From Terriglobia bacterium (lineage in GTDB: Bacteria; Acidobacteriota; Terriglobia; Bryobacterales; Bryobacteraceae): a stretch of DNA of 47,714 nt. The number at the start of each line of letters is the position of its first letter. Within the stretch, counting starts at the first letter, position 1. Positions 34,255-42,923 of this stretch are shown in pieces. The DNA lies in contig JAIQEX010000039.1 in assembly GCA_020073615.1 (NCBI GenBank), forward strand, positions 1 to 47,714, in the 5' to 3' direction. Position numbers and translations under genes: made by a program. Below the pieces are notes generated by a model, which had not been told where the DNA came from, ran no database searches, and saw only the letters and a list, made by a program, of their open reading frames with translations.

Positions 34255-35631
34255 GTTCATCAGGAAACGAGCCATGCGCCCGTTTCCATCGGGATAGGGA
34301 TGCACGTAGCCGAACAGCCAGTGGCCGAGAACGGCGCGCACGCCGGGCTCTGGCTCGTTCTCCAGCAGATCGAACAGGGCGGGCATGGCATCGCGCACGG
34401 CTTCCCAGCGCGGCGGCACGTAGCGCGATGTGCGCAGATAGACCGCGTCGTTGCGGTAGCCGGCAAGTGCGGAGGGCGCAATCAGACCGGCCCCCACGCA
34501 GGGCTGAAAAAGCTCCCGGTACCAGTCGCGGTGAGCGGTGCGGGCCAGGCGGCCGGGATTTACACCGGCGATAATCCCGGCGACATTCGCCTTCACCACC
34601 TGAAATGCCTGCCAGTAACCGCGCGCCGCCAGGGCATCGCGGCTTTGCCGGTCCGCGTCCCGGCCGTCCGGGTTCCAGTCGCCGGCCCTCACCCGCTCGA
34701 TCAACTCCGGCGCCACAGTATAGCCTTCGATCGACAACGAATGGTAGGCATCGCTGCGATAGATATCGTCGACGAACTGGAGATAAGCATCCTTGTCTGG
34801 CGGCAGGCCGGGCGGGGCGGGAAAGACCTCGAGGACTTTCGCCCGCAACGACTCCCACATCGCCTGCATCCGCCCGACTATGGGCGCAACCGCCGCGGGC
34901 GGAGGCACCAGCGCGGCACGCCCGGCAAAGGGATCGGTCTCGCGGACGGCGTATCCGGCGGCCTTCATGGTGGCGACGATCTCGCCGGCGGCCTCGGCGC
35001 GGCCGATGCGGCGAAACGCCCCCGCCAGCCTGCCGGCCACGATGGAATGTCCGCCTTCGAGCAGACGCCGGAGCAGATCCGATGGGTCGCGCAGGCTCGC
35101 GAGCACCACCTGGGTTTCGATCGGATTGGCGGTGAAGAACGCCTCTGGGACCCTGACCATGGCCGCCGCCGGAGAGAAGAGCCGCAGCCCGTCCCTCACC
35201 ACAAGATCCTCCGCGGGCGGCATCTGCGGCTGTTTGAGGTCGTAGAGCGACGTGCCGAACAGCAGAGTGACTTTGTTGTTGGCTCCTTTGGGAGTGTAGA
35301 TGATGACCTGCGCCGGAATGACAGTATTCTCCGCATCGAGGAGAAGCGACTGTTCGGGCGACAGGTACCACTCGTCCCCGAAGCGCTCGCCGCAATAGCG
35401 CGCGCAAAATTCCCAGAAGGAGGCGTACCACGGAGTGCTGTCTCCGTCGCGCGCGCCGGGGCCGGAGGAGATCAGCCACCCCTTCATGACTTCCTGAAGA
35501 AAGCCGTTCTGGAGCAAACGTTCGCGGTCGGTGCGGCTGAGCTCCTGCGATTGAAACACACGCCGTCCGGCCTGTTGCAGGTCCCGGAGGGCGGTCAGGG
35601 AGGCGGCGAGTTTTTCGTTTGGTGTGGGCAT
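34090..35631 (-). CDS. Fic domain protein with AbiEi-like N-terminus
   Basis: In this 513-residue protein, residues about 1-230 resemble AbiEi-type antitoxin regulators: a predicted winged helix (LSRTDRERLLQNGFLQEVMKGWLI) and then an SPEQSLLL ... IIYTP ... LLFGTSLYDL region. A helix with SLSIEG near 297-302 fits the Fic inhibitory motif (S/T)xxxE(G/N). The Fic core HPYPDGNGRMAR is near 440-452, with the catalytic His. Fic enzymes transfer AMP (or related groups) to proteins and are often toxins. Here a DNA-binding, antitoxin-like part, the self-inhibitory motif and the enzyme appear in one chain. The promoter carries a 24-bp repeat array. The AbiEi match is by pattern only; the Fic call is firm. 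Confidence 0.82.
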   Translation of the reverse strand: MPTPNEKLAASLTALRDLQQAGRRVFQSQELSRTDRERLLQNGFLQEVMKGWLISSGPGARDGDSTPWYASFWEFCARYCGERFGDEWYLSPEQSLLLDAENTVIPAQVIIYTPKGANNKVTLLFGTSLYDLKQPQMPPAEDLVVRDGLRLFSPAAAMVRVPEAFFTANPIETQVVLASLRDPSDLLRRLLEGGHSIVAGRLAGAFRRIGRAEAAGEIVATMKAAGYAVRETDPFAGRAALVPPPAAVAPIVGRMQAMWESLRAKVLEVFPAPPGLPPDKDAYLQFVDDIYRSDAYHSLSIEGYTVAPELIERVRAGDWNPDGRDADRQSRDALAARGYWQAFQVVKANVAGIIAGVNPGRLARTAHRDWYRELFQPCVGAGLIAPSALAGYRNDAVYLRTSRYVPPRWEAVRDAMPALFDLLENEPEPGVRAVLGHWLFGYVHPYPDGNGRMARFLMNAMLASGGYPWTVIRVEDRTAYLTALDGASIGMDIAPFAGFIAERVRWSMEQAAG

Positions 35632-35652
35632 CGTGGCCTCCCGGCGGAGGGC

Positions 35653-35748
35653 TACAAGTCTTTAGTGTTGCACCAATGCAAGTATATTATGCCGCATAAC
35701 TACAAGTCAACGGTGCTGTGTGAGTACAAGTCAATCATGGCGCGGTCA
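35653..35748. promoter_or_regulatory. Four 24-bp-spaced repeats covering the fic promoter
   Basis: TACAAGTC occurs at 35653, 35701 and 35725, and a variant TGCAAGTA at 35677, giving four sites at exactly 24-bp intervals. On the minus strand each reads GACTTGTA. The fic promoter is inside the array: -35 TTGACT at 35710-35705 is part of the third site, and -10 TATACT at 35686-35681 overlaps the second, 18 bp apart. The first site lies between the expected transcription start and the ATG at 35631. This looks like an operator array, possibly bound by the fic product's own N-terminal domain. The gap 35632-35764 has no gene. Confidence 0.6.
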
Positions 35749-35764
35749 CGCCGGACGCGACCGG

Positions 35765-36316
35765 TCAGATCATCTCGTTCAGCAGCTCGGGGCGGGGGTG
35801 CGGGATCACCACTTTGTTGACCAGCATGCCCTTCTGCGCCACCATCTGCGCGCCGGCCTCGACTGCGCTCTGCACCGCGGCTATGTTACCCGTCAGGGTG
35901 ACGAAGGCCTTGCCGCCCAGCGCCATGGCGAGGCGGATCTCGATGAGCTGGACGTTGGCGGCCTTGACGGCGGCGTCGGCGCCCTCGATCAGGGAGGCCA
36001 CGGAGAACGATTCGACGATTCCCAGCGCGTCGAGAATTTCCACCTGCGAGATGCCGCTGATGGCGGAGAATACCGTTTCGTGCAGGTTGGGGATTACGAA
36101 CGAATCGATCACCGAAAAACGGCACGCGGCGGTGCCGGAGGAGACCGCCGCCTCCACTGCCGCCACGTCGCCGCGCACCATCACGATGTACTTGCCCGAG
36201 CAGATGGAGCGCGAGAGCACGAGATCCACATCCGCGGCCTTCAACATGGCATCGCACGTCTGGAATCCGGAGGCGATGCTGGTGAGTTCGATCAATCCGA
36301 TGGAATTCTTGGCCAT
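35765..36316 (-). CDS. pduT: PduT-like tandem BMC shell protein with Fe-S pore
   Basis: The 183-residue protein has two BMC shell domains in tandem. Domain 1 starts MAKNSIGLIELTSIASGFQTCDAML and carries RSICSGKY, where Cys39 matches the PduT cysteine that binds a [4Fe-4S] cluster at the trimer pore. Domain 2 includes DAAVKAANVQLIEIRLAMALGGKAFVTLTG, and the tail is IPHPRPELL. PduT forms trimeric (pseudohexameric) shell tiles thought to pass electrons through the shell. It lies 3 bp after the pduS-like gene in one operon. No other shell gene is in the window. Confidence 0.88.
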   Translation of the reverse strand: MAKNSIGLIELTSIASGFQTCDAMLKAADVDLVLSRSICSGKYIVMVRGDVAAVEAAVSSGTAACRFSVIDSFVIPNLHETVFSAISGISQVEILDALGIVESFSVASLIEGADAAVKAANVQLIEIRLAMALGGKAFVTLTGNIAAVQSAVEAGAQMVAQKGMLVNKVVIPHPRPELLNEMI

Positions 36317-36319
36317 GGT

Positions 36320-37630
36320 TTATGCCACGATTTCGACTGCTTCGGCGGTCACCGCGCGCACGGCGCCGTCGATAGATGCGTGCACGTGCGCGCCCAGTTG
36401 GGACTCCCGCATGCGGCCGACGACCTGGCCCGCCTTCACCTTCTGTCCGGCCTCGACCGCAGCCACGGCGGCTTCGCCGGCGTGCTGGCGCAGCTTGATG
36501 CGCACCGCGGCGGGCCGGCACTCCAGCGCATCGTAGGGCGTCTCTTTTTCGTACTCCTCCACCTTCAGGCGCTTGCGCAACTGCGCCAGCGGCACGCGCC
36601 GGTACTCCTTCATGGGGTGCACTTCCACCGGCCGCTGCTGCACGAATTTCAGGCCGGCGGCGCGGCGGTCGTGCTTGCCCTGGTCGCACGCCTCCTTGGG
36701 GTAGAGGTCTTCGGGGCAGGCGTAGAGCGTGCACAGTCCGCAGGCGCAGCACAGCTCGGAGAACTGGTTCCAGATGTCGCTGCCGGTGGTGGTGAAGCCC
36801 AGGCTGCGCATCACCTTGTGCGGCACCACTTCATAGCCCAGCAGGTAGCGCGGGCAGAATTCGGTGCAGTAGCTGCACTGGTCGCAGGCCGACTTGCCGA
36901 TGCGGTTCATCTCCTGCTCGGACCGCGTGCGGCGCGTCATGAGGTAGTGATCGCGCGGGATGACGACGAGCCCGGCGGTGGTCTTGGTCACCACGTCGTC
37001 CAAATCGAAGGTGAGGGTGCCCATCATGATGCCGCTGACGAAGATGCCGAAGTCGTCCACGGTGGCGCCTCCGGCCAAAGGCAGCAGATCGCGGAACGGC
37101 GTGCCCACCGGCGCCCAGAACGATTTGGGCTGGTTCACCGCGCCGCAGACGGAAAGAAACTTGCGGGTGACCGGCTGGTCCTGGGCGGCGCGGCACACGT
37201 TGTACAGCGTCTCCACGTTGTTCACCACGCAGCCTACCTGGAGGGGGATTCCGGCGGGCGGAATCAGCCGGCCGGTGGCGCTGTAGACCAGCTCGTACTC
37301 GTCGCCCGAGGGATAGAAATCGCCCAGCATCACGAACTCGATGCGCTCGGAGGGCTGGCTTTGCTTCAACGCCGCGAGTGACTCGGCGTTCTTCGTTTTG
37401 ATGCCGAACCTGCCCGCGGCGGCGCCCACGGCGTCCATCATGGAAGTCATTCCCGCCAGGATTTCGGAGGGGAAATGCTTCATCAGCTCGGCGTCTTTGT
37501 GGATGAGCGGCTCGCATTCGGCGCCGTTGGCGATCAGGAATTCGACGCGAGACTGCGCCTTGACGCAGGTCGGGAAGCCGGCCCCGCCGGCGCCCACCAC
37601 GCCGCACTCCCGCAGTTTCTCGCTGAGCAT
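36320..37630 (-). CDS. pduS: PduS/RnfC-like flavin and Fe-S electron-transfer protein
   Basis: This 436-residue protein matches PduS, the BMC-associated relative of RnfC and NuoF. It has a Gly-rich GAGGAGFPT (13-21), FMN-region NGAECEPLI, VGTPFRDLL, then two ferredoxin-like motifs, CDQCSYCTEFCPRYL and CCACGLCTLYACP, for [4Fe-4S] clusters. A C-terminal biotinyl-lipoyl-like hybrid fold (EAGQKVKAGQVVGRM ... GAHVHASIDGAV) follows. PduS oxidises NADH and in the propanediol system reduces cobalamin. It is followed by the PduT-like shell gene and is divergent from the ABC gene by 62 bp. Confidence 0.88.
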   Translation of the reverse strand: MLSEKLRECGVVGAGGAGFPTCVKAQSRVEFLIANGAECEPLIHKDAELMKHFPSEILAGMTSMMDAVGAAAGRFGIKTKNAESLAALKQSQPSERIEFVMLGDFYPSGDEYELVYSATGRLIPPAGIPLQVGCVVNNVETLYNVCRAAQDQPVTRKFLSVCGAVNQPKSFWAPVGTPFRDLLPLAGGATVDDFGIFVSGIMMGTLTFDLDDVVTKTTAGLVVIPRDHYLMTRRTRSEQEMNRIGKSACDQCSYCTEFCPRYLLGYEVVPHKVMRSLGFTTTGSDIWNQFSELCCACGLCTLYACPEDLYPKEACDQGKHDRRAAGLKFVQQRPVEVHPMKEYRRVPLAQLRKRLKVEEYEKETPYDALECRPAAVRIKLRQHAGEAAVAAVEAGQKVKAGQVVGRMRESQLGAHVHASIDGAVRAVTAEAVEIVA

Positions 37631-37692
37631 CAGTATTAAAAGGATAGCAGGACGGCGCCGCCCGGCCCCACGGTATCATCGAGGTTTAGCGC

Positions 37693-38367
37693 GTGATATC
37701 GCTCAAGAACGTCTCCAAATACTACGACGGGAAACGGCGGGTGGTGGCGCTCGAGGCCGTCGACCTGCACATCGAGCGCGGAGAGATGGTATCCATCGTC
37801 GGGCCGTCGGGCTCGGGGAAATCGACGCTGTTGAACCTGATCGGTGGGCTCGACCGGCCCAGCACGGGCGAGATCCGCATCGACGGCCAGGCGGTGGCCG
37901 CGCTCTCCGACGACGACCTGACCCGCCTGCGCCGCGACAAGATCGGCTTCATTTTCCAGTTTTTCAACCTGCTGCCCAGCCTTACCTGCGTGGAGAACGT
38001 GGCCCTGCCGCTGCACCTCAAGGGCCTGCCGCGGAAAGAGATTGACAAGCGCGCGCGGGCGCTGCTCGATCTGGTGCAGCTCGCCGAGCGCTTCGATCAT
38101 CTCCCCGACGAGCTCTCGGGAGGCGAGCGGCAGCGCGTGGCCATCGCCCGCGCGCTGGCCTTCTCTCCGCCGGTCCTGCTGGCCGACGAGCCGACCGGCA
38201 ATCTCGATACCCATACCGGGGCGGAAATCCTGCGGCTGATCCACGACCTGCACGAGCGCCTGCACGCCACCATCCTGGTGGTGACGCACGATGCCACGGT
38301 AGCGGAAAGCTGCCCGCGCACGGTCACGCTGCGCGATGCGCGCATCGACGGAGACGTGCGCCGATGA
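37693..38367 (+). CDS. ABC transporter ATPase, LolD/MacB type
   Basis: This 224-residue ATPase begins at GTG 37693. It has Walker A GPSGSGKST (37-45), Q-loop FIFQFFNLLPSLT, signature LSGGERQRVAIARAL and Walker B LLADEPTGNLD, the hallmarks of the LolD/MacB/FtsE group that power FtsX-type permeases. It overlaps the permease gene by 4 bp (ATGA). It is probably part of a mechanotransmission-type system moving a lipid or lipoprotein out of the inner membrane. Confidence 0.92.
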   Translation: MISLKNVSKYYDGKRRVVALEAVDLHIERGEMVSIVGPSGSGKSTLLNLIGGLDRPSTGEIRIDGQAVAALSDDDLTRLRRDKIGFIFQFFNLLPSLTCVENVALPLHLKGLPRKEIDKRARALLDLVQLAERFDHLPDELSGGERQRVAIARALAFSPPVLLADEPTGNLDTHTGAEILRLIHDLHERLHATILVVTHDATVAESCPRTVTLRDARIDGDVRR

Positions 38368-40916
38368 TCCTGCTGCGGCTGATCAGTTGGCCCTACGTCC
38401 GCAAGCACCTGCTGCGCTCGGTGCTCACCACCGCGGGCATCGTGCTCGGCGTGGCCCTGCTGGTGGGCATGCAGGGCGCCAACCGCTCCGTGCTGGCGGC
38501 CTTCAACCAGACGGTGGACCGCATCGCCGGCAAGGCGCAGTTGCAGGTGACGGCGGGGGAATCGGGCTTCGCCGAAGACGTTCTCGAGCGCGTGCAGGCG
38601 GTTCCGCAAGTGCGCGCGGCGGCGCCGGTGATCGAGGCGTCGGTCGAGACGGGCCTCAAAGGTCAGGGCAAGCTGCTCATATTGGCAGTCGATATGACGG
38701 GCGACCGCAGCTTGCGCGACTACGATTTCGAAAACGGCGACGAAGACGTAATTGACGACCCGCTGGTGTTTCTCGCGCAGCCCGACTCGCTGATCGTTAC
38801 CCGCGAGTTCGCCGGCCGCAACGGGCTGGGCGCGGGAAGCCGCGTCGCGTTCGACACCATGGAGGGGCCGCGGCAGTTCACGGTGCGCGGGGTGCTGAAG
38901 GCCGGCGGGATGGCGGCGGCCTTCGGCGGTAATCTCGGCATCATGGATATTTACGCCGCGCAGAAGGTATTCGGGCGCGGCCGCCACTTCGACCGCATCG
39001 ATATCGGTTTGGCCGAGGGCGTTTCGCTGGAGCAGGGGCAGGCGGCGCTGGAAAAAGCGCTGGGGCCGGGGTTCAACGTGGAACCGCCCTCGGGCCGCGG
39101 GCGGCAGTTCGAGTCGCTGCTGGGCATCTACACCACGGCGATGAGCATATCGAGCCTGTTTGCGTTGTTCGTGGGCGTGTTCATCATTTATAATTCGTTC
39201 GCCATCGCGGTGACGCAGCGGCGCGCGGAGATCGGCATTCTGCGCGCGCTGGGGGCGACCCGAGGGCAGATCCGCACGCTGTTTTTGGGCGAGAGCGCCA
39301 TCGCCGGGCTGATCGGGTCGGCTGCCGGTGTGGCGCTGGGCCTGGCGTTCACGCGCAGCCTGGCGGGCTTCACGGGGCAGTTGATGGAGGCCATCTTCGG
39401 CGTGCCGCAGAACACGCGTGAGATCCTGGTGGACCCGCGGTTCCTGCTGGTGGCGCTGGTGCTGGGCGTGGCGACCAGCATGATCGCCGCTTTCGTTCCG
39501 GCGCGCAATGCGGCGCGCGTGGAGCCGGTGCAGGCGTTGCAGAAGGGCAAGTACCAGGTGCTGCTGGCGGGCGAGAACCGCACGCGGCGCCGGGCGGCGC
39601 TGCTGGCGCTGGCGCTGTCGCTGGGGTGTCTGGCGCTCAGTCGCTATCGTCCCTTGTTCTACCTGGGATACCTGCTCACCGTGACGGCGGCGCTGCTGCT
39701 GGCGCCGTTTTTATCGCTGGAGCTGGCCCGGCTGTTGCGCGGGCCGCTGAAATGGCTGCGGCCGATCGAGGGGTCGCTGGCAGCCGACAGTTTGATCCAG
39801 GCGCCGCGCCGCACCTCGGCCACGGTGTCCGCGCTGATGCTTTCGCTCGCGCTCGCGATCGCGCACGGCGGCGTGTCGCTGGCCAGCGTGCAATCCATAC
39901 AGGAGTGGATGGCCGGCACGCTCAATCCGGACCTGTTCGTCTCCACCTCGGAGACGCTCGCGGCGCGCGACTTCCGGTTTCCGGCGGCCATGGAGGGCGA
40001 ACTGGAAGCGGTTCCCGGCGTCGCAGACGTCCAGCCGGTACGCACGGCGCGCGTACACCTCGGCGGCAAGCCGGTGATGATTGTGGCCACGGAGTTGGGA
40101 CGCGTCTACCGGCACATCCATCGCACGATCATCGCGGGCGATGCCCAGACCATGGACACGCTGGCGCCCGAGGGGAAGGGCGTGGTGATCGGCGAGAATC
40201 TCTCCGTTCTCCAGAAGCTCCATCTGGGAGAAATCATCGAGCTGCCCACGCCGAGCGGGCCGCTGCGTCTGCCCATCGTGGGCATCATCCGCGACTACTC
40301 GAACCAGCTTGGCGCCGTGTTTCTAGAGCGCAGCGTCTACGTGCGCTACTTTCAGGACGACACCGTCGACCTGTTTCGCGTGTATGTGAAGCGCGGCGCG
40401 GCGGGCGAAGAGGTGCGGCGGCAGATCGTGGAGCGCCTGGGCGGCCATCGCCGCCTGTTTGTGCTGTCGAACCGCGAGGTGCGGGATTACGTCACCGGGG
40501 TTGCCAACCAATGGCTGGGCCTGACCTACATCCAGGTGCTCGTGGCGCTGATGGTGGCCATTTTGGGAATCGTGAACACGCTGACGGTCTCGATTTCCGA
40601 CCGGCGCCGCGAGTTGGGCGTGCTGCGCGCGGTGGGCGGATTGCGCGCCCAGATCCGCGGCACGGTGTGGATGGAAGCGGTGGCCATCGGCGCGATCGGG
40701 CTGGCGCTGGGGACGGCGACGGGCGCGGTGTTCCTCTATTACGAAGTGCAGGCCATCGGGAAGGACATCGCGGGAACGCCGCTGGCATACCAGTTTCCTT
40801 TCGGAATCGTGGCGCTGCTGGTGCCGGTGATCCTGATTGCGGCGCTGATCTCCGCGGTGCTTCCCGCCGAGACGGCGGTGCGCAGCTCGCTGGTGGAGGC
40901 GTTGGAGTATGAATAA
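38364..40916 (+). CDS. ABC permease with two FtsX domains
   Basis: This 850-residue permease has an N-terminal helix and a MacB-like periplasmic core (about 40-240). A first FtsX membrane domain spans about 255-395 (SISSLFALFVGVFIIYNSFAIAV ... ARNAARVEPVQAL). Central helices follow at 415-450, then a second periplasmic core, and a second FtsX domain from about 720 to the end (QVLVALMVAILGIVNTLTVSI ... LPAETAVRSSLVEALEYE). Both FtsX units in one chain would make a monomeric permease equal to a LolC/LolE pair. The stop overlaps the LolA-like gene by 8 bp. Confidence 0.9.
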   Translation: MILLRLISWPYVRKHLLRSVLTTAGIVLGVALLVGMQGANRSVLAAFNQTVDRIAGKAQLQVTAGESGFAEDVLERVQAVPQVRAAAPVIEASVETGLKGQGKLLILAVDMTGDRSLRDYDFENGDEDVIDDPLVFLAQPDSLIVTREFAGRNGLGAGSRVAFDTMEGPRQFTVRGVLKAGGMAAAFGGNLGIMDIYAAQKVFGRGRHFDRIDIGLAEGVSLEQGQAALEKALGPGFNVEPPSGRGRQFESLLGIYTTAMSISSLFALFVGVFIIYNSFAIAVTQRRAEIGILRALGATRGQIRTLFLGESAIAGLIGSAAGVALGLAFTRSLAGFTGQLMEAIFGVPQNTREILVDPRFLLVALVLGVATSMIAAFVPARNAARVEPVQALQKGKYQVLLAGENRTRRRAALLALALSLGCLALSRYRPLFYLGYLLTVTAALLLAPFLSLELARLLRGPLKWLRPIEGSLAADSLIQAPRRTSATVSALMLSLALAIAHGGVSLASVQSIQEWMAGTLNPDLFVSTSETLAARDFRFPAAMEGELEAVPGVADVQPVRTARVHLGGKPVMIVATELGRVYRHIHRTIIAGDAQTMDTLAPEGKGVVIGENLSVLQKLHLGEIIELPTPSGPLRLPIVGIIRDYSNQLGAVFLERSVYVRYFQDDTVDLFRVYVKRGAAGEEVRRQIVERLGGHRRLFVLSNREVRDYVTGVANQWLGLTYIQVLVALMVAILGIVNTLTVSISDRRRELGVLRAVGGLRAQIRGTVWMEAVAIGAIGLALGTATGAVFLYYEVQAIGKDIAGTPLAYQFPFGIVALLVPVILIAALISAVLPAETAVRSSLVEALEYE

Positions 40917-41664
40917 AGCCGCGGCGTTAGTGCCGCTGGTGCTGTTGACGGCCGCGTGGGCGCAGGACGCGCGCGCCATCGTGGAAGAATCGCAGCGCCG
41001 CGGGCGCGCCAGTTCGCAGCGCTACGAGGGCGTCCTCGAGGTCATCGGCGCCCACGCCAAGGTCAGCAAGAAATCGTGGCAGTCGTTCCGCCTGGGCTCG
41101 TTCGGCGAGAGCAAGGCGATCATCCGCTTCACAGCGCCGGCGGACGTGAAGGGCGTGGCGTTGCTGGTGATCAACCATCCGGACCGATCGTCGGACCAGT
41201 GGATGTGGACGCCGGCCATCGGCCGCGACCGCCGCATCGCCCTGCAGGACCGCTCCACGCGCTTCTTCGCCACCGATTTCAGCTTCGAGGACCTGGAGGA
41301 GCGCGACGTCAACCAGTTCGATTACCGCCTCACCGGAGAAGAGGCCATCGATGGCGCGCCCTGCTGGCGCATCGAGGCGCGCCCGCGGCAGGGCAAGGTC
41401 TCGCAGTACACGCTCTCGCGCGTGTGGATTCGCAAGGCGGACTACGTGGCGGCGCTGTACGAAAACCTGGTGAAGGACAAGGTGGCGCGCCGCCTGCACG
41501 AGACCGATATCCGCAACGTGCAGGGCATCTGGACAGCCGAGACGCTGGAGATGACCGACCTGCGGCGCAACAGCCGCACCATCCTGCGCATTGAAAAGCT
41601 GGCGTACAACGTGCCCATGAAGAACGACGATTTCACGGTGCAGGCGCTGCGGCGGGAGCAATGA
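40909..41664 (+). CDS. LolA-like outer-membrane lipoprotein-sorting protein
   Basis: This 251-residue protein has a signal peptide (MNKAAALVPLVLLTAAWAQ). The mature domain fits the LolA-like family paired with such ABC systems: ARAIVEESQRRGR, an unclosed beta barrel with AIIRFTAPADVKGVALLVI, SDQWMWTPAIGRDRRI, STRFFATDFSFEDLE and a C-terminal VPMKNDDFTVQALRRE. It should carry a hydrophobic substrate across the periplasm. It overlaps the genes on both sides (8 bp and 4 bp). Confidence 0.85.
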   Translation: MNKAAALVPLVLLTAAWAQDARAIVEESQRRGRASSQRYEGVLEVIGAHAKVSKKSWQSFRLGSFGESKAIIRFTAPADVKGVALLVINHPDRSSDQWMWTPAIGRDRRIALQDRSTRFFATDFSFEDLEERDVNQFDYRLTGEEAIDGAPCWRIEARPRQGKVSQYTLSRVWIRKADYVAALYENLVKDKVARRLHETDIRNVQGIWTAETLEMTDLRRNSRTILRIEKLAYNVPMKNDDFTVQALRREQ

Positions 41665-42860
41665 AGCGCGCTGTCTTCTTCCTGCCGTGCCTGCTCTTCG
41701 CCCAGGATTTCAGCCAGCGCGGGTTCCTCGAGACCACGGCGGTGCTGTACCCGCAGACCACCGCCAACGACGCATCGCACGCCGTCGGCGAGGGGCAGTT
41801 CCGCTACGAAGCGTTCTACAAGGCGGCGCCCAATCTGCGCTTCGCGGGCGGCATCGACCTGCGCGGCGACACGCACAACGAAACCGAGCGTGCCTTCGGC
41901 CTGTCCTGGTGGGATCGCGAGCGGCAGCGGCCGGCCTTTGCCGTGCGGCGTTTCAGCGCCACGTACACGCGCGGCAAGCTTACCATCGAAGCGGGCAAGC
42001 AGTTCATCCGCTGGGGCAAGGCGGACATTTTGAACCCCACCGACCGCTTCGCGCCGCGCGATTTCGTCAACGTGGTGGATAACGATTTTCTGGGCATCAC
42101 GGCGGCGCGCGTTTCGTACGGCACGCAGGCCAACACCATCGAGCTGGTGTTTTCGCCGCGGCTGACGCCCAGCCGCATCCCGCTGCTGAACCAGCGCTGG
42201 GCGGCACTCCCCGCCGGGATTCCGATCGGCGAGCTGGCGCCCGATTTCCCGGGCGGAACGCAATTCGGCGGGCGCTGGAACCACATCGGCGGCGTGGCCG
42301 AGTACTCGCTTTCGTTTTACAACGGCTACGACCACCTGCCGCTGTTCCGCGCCGTGCCGGAGCCGGCGAGCCTGGGGCTCGAGCGCTTCTATCCGCAGAT
42401 GCGCATGTACGGCGGCGATGCCGCGGTGCCGTTCGCGGTGCTGACCGTGAAAGCGGAAGCCGCGTATTTCACCTCCGGCACGCCGCAGGCCGATCAGTAC
42501 CTGCTGTGGGTGCTCCAACTCGAGCGGCAGGCGGGCGAATGGTCCTTCACCGGCGGCTATGCGGGGCAGGCGATCACGGCGCACGGCACGGCGGCGTCGT
42601 TTTCCCCGGAGCGCGGCTTCACGCGCGCGTTGGTGGCGCGCGCCGGCTACATCATCGACGTCAACCGCAGCGTGGCTTTCGAGACCGTCATCCGGCAAAA
42701 CGGCCGCGGCATTTATGTGAAGCCGGAATACACGCAAGCGGTGGGGCAGCACTGGCGCATCACCGCGGGCTTCGCGCTGATCCGCGGCGCGTCGAGCGAC
42801 TTCCTGGGCCAGTACCGCCGCAACTCGCACGGGATTCTGGGCCTGCGGTATAGCTTCTAA
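41661..42860 (+). CDS. Outer-membrane beta-barrel protein of the ABC/LolA operon
   Basis: This 399-residue protein has a short signal peptide (ends near LLFAQ). The rest alternates amphipathic strands with aromatic girdles (FRYEAFYKAAPNLRFAGGIDLRG, FSATYTRGKLTIEAGKQFIRWG, WSFTGGYAGQAIT) and ends in a C-terminal aromatic residue, LGLRYSF, as outer-membrane barrels do for Bam recognition. It contains the KQFIRWGKADILNPTDRFAP motif seen in DUF1302-like barrels. With the ATPase, permease and LolA-like protein it completes a path from inner to outer membrane. Its last 45 codons are partly duplicated at 43153-43280. Confidence 0.82.
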   Translation: MKRAVFFLPCLLFAQDFSQRGFLETTAVLYPQTTANDASHAVGEGQFRYEAFYKAAPNLRFAGGIDLRGDTHNETERAFGLSWWDRERQRPAFAVRRFSATYTRGKLTIEAGKQFIRWGKADILNPTDRFAPRDFVNVVDNDFLGITAARVSYGTQANTIELVFSPRLTPSRIPLLNQRWAALPAGIPIGELAPDFPGGTQFGGRWNHIGGVAEYSLSFYNGYDHLPLFRAVPEPASLGLERFYPQMRMYGGDAAVPFAVLTVKAEAAYFTSGTPQADQYLLWVLQLERQAGEWSFTGGYAGQAITAHGTAASFSPERGFTRALVARAGYIIDVNRSVAFETVIRQNGRGIYVKPEYTQAVGQHWRITAGFALIRGASSDFLGQYRRNSHGILGLRYSF

Positions 42861-42923
42861 AGCGGCGGTTCGCCACTGCATCGTGTATAGTCCCAGGTCT
42901 ATGAGTGCGAATCGACGACAAGT

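Noticed and set aside
35653-35748. Reading the 24-bp repeats as a plasmid-type replication iteron array
   Set aside because: No rep gene, DnaA box cluster or partition gene is nearby, and the repeats coincide with a readable promoter, so an operator array is simpler.
34033-35820. Plus-strand open frame opposite fic that contains a YKS-type peptide repeat
   Set aside because: The apparent peptide repeat is only the translation of the 24-bp DNA repeats in the fic promoter; the rest is antisense to fic.
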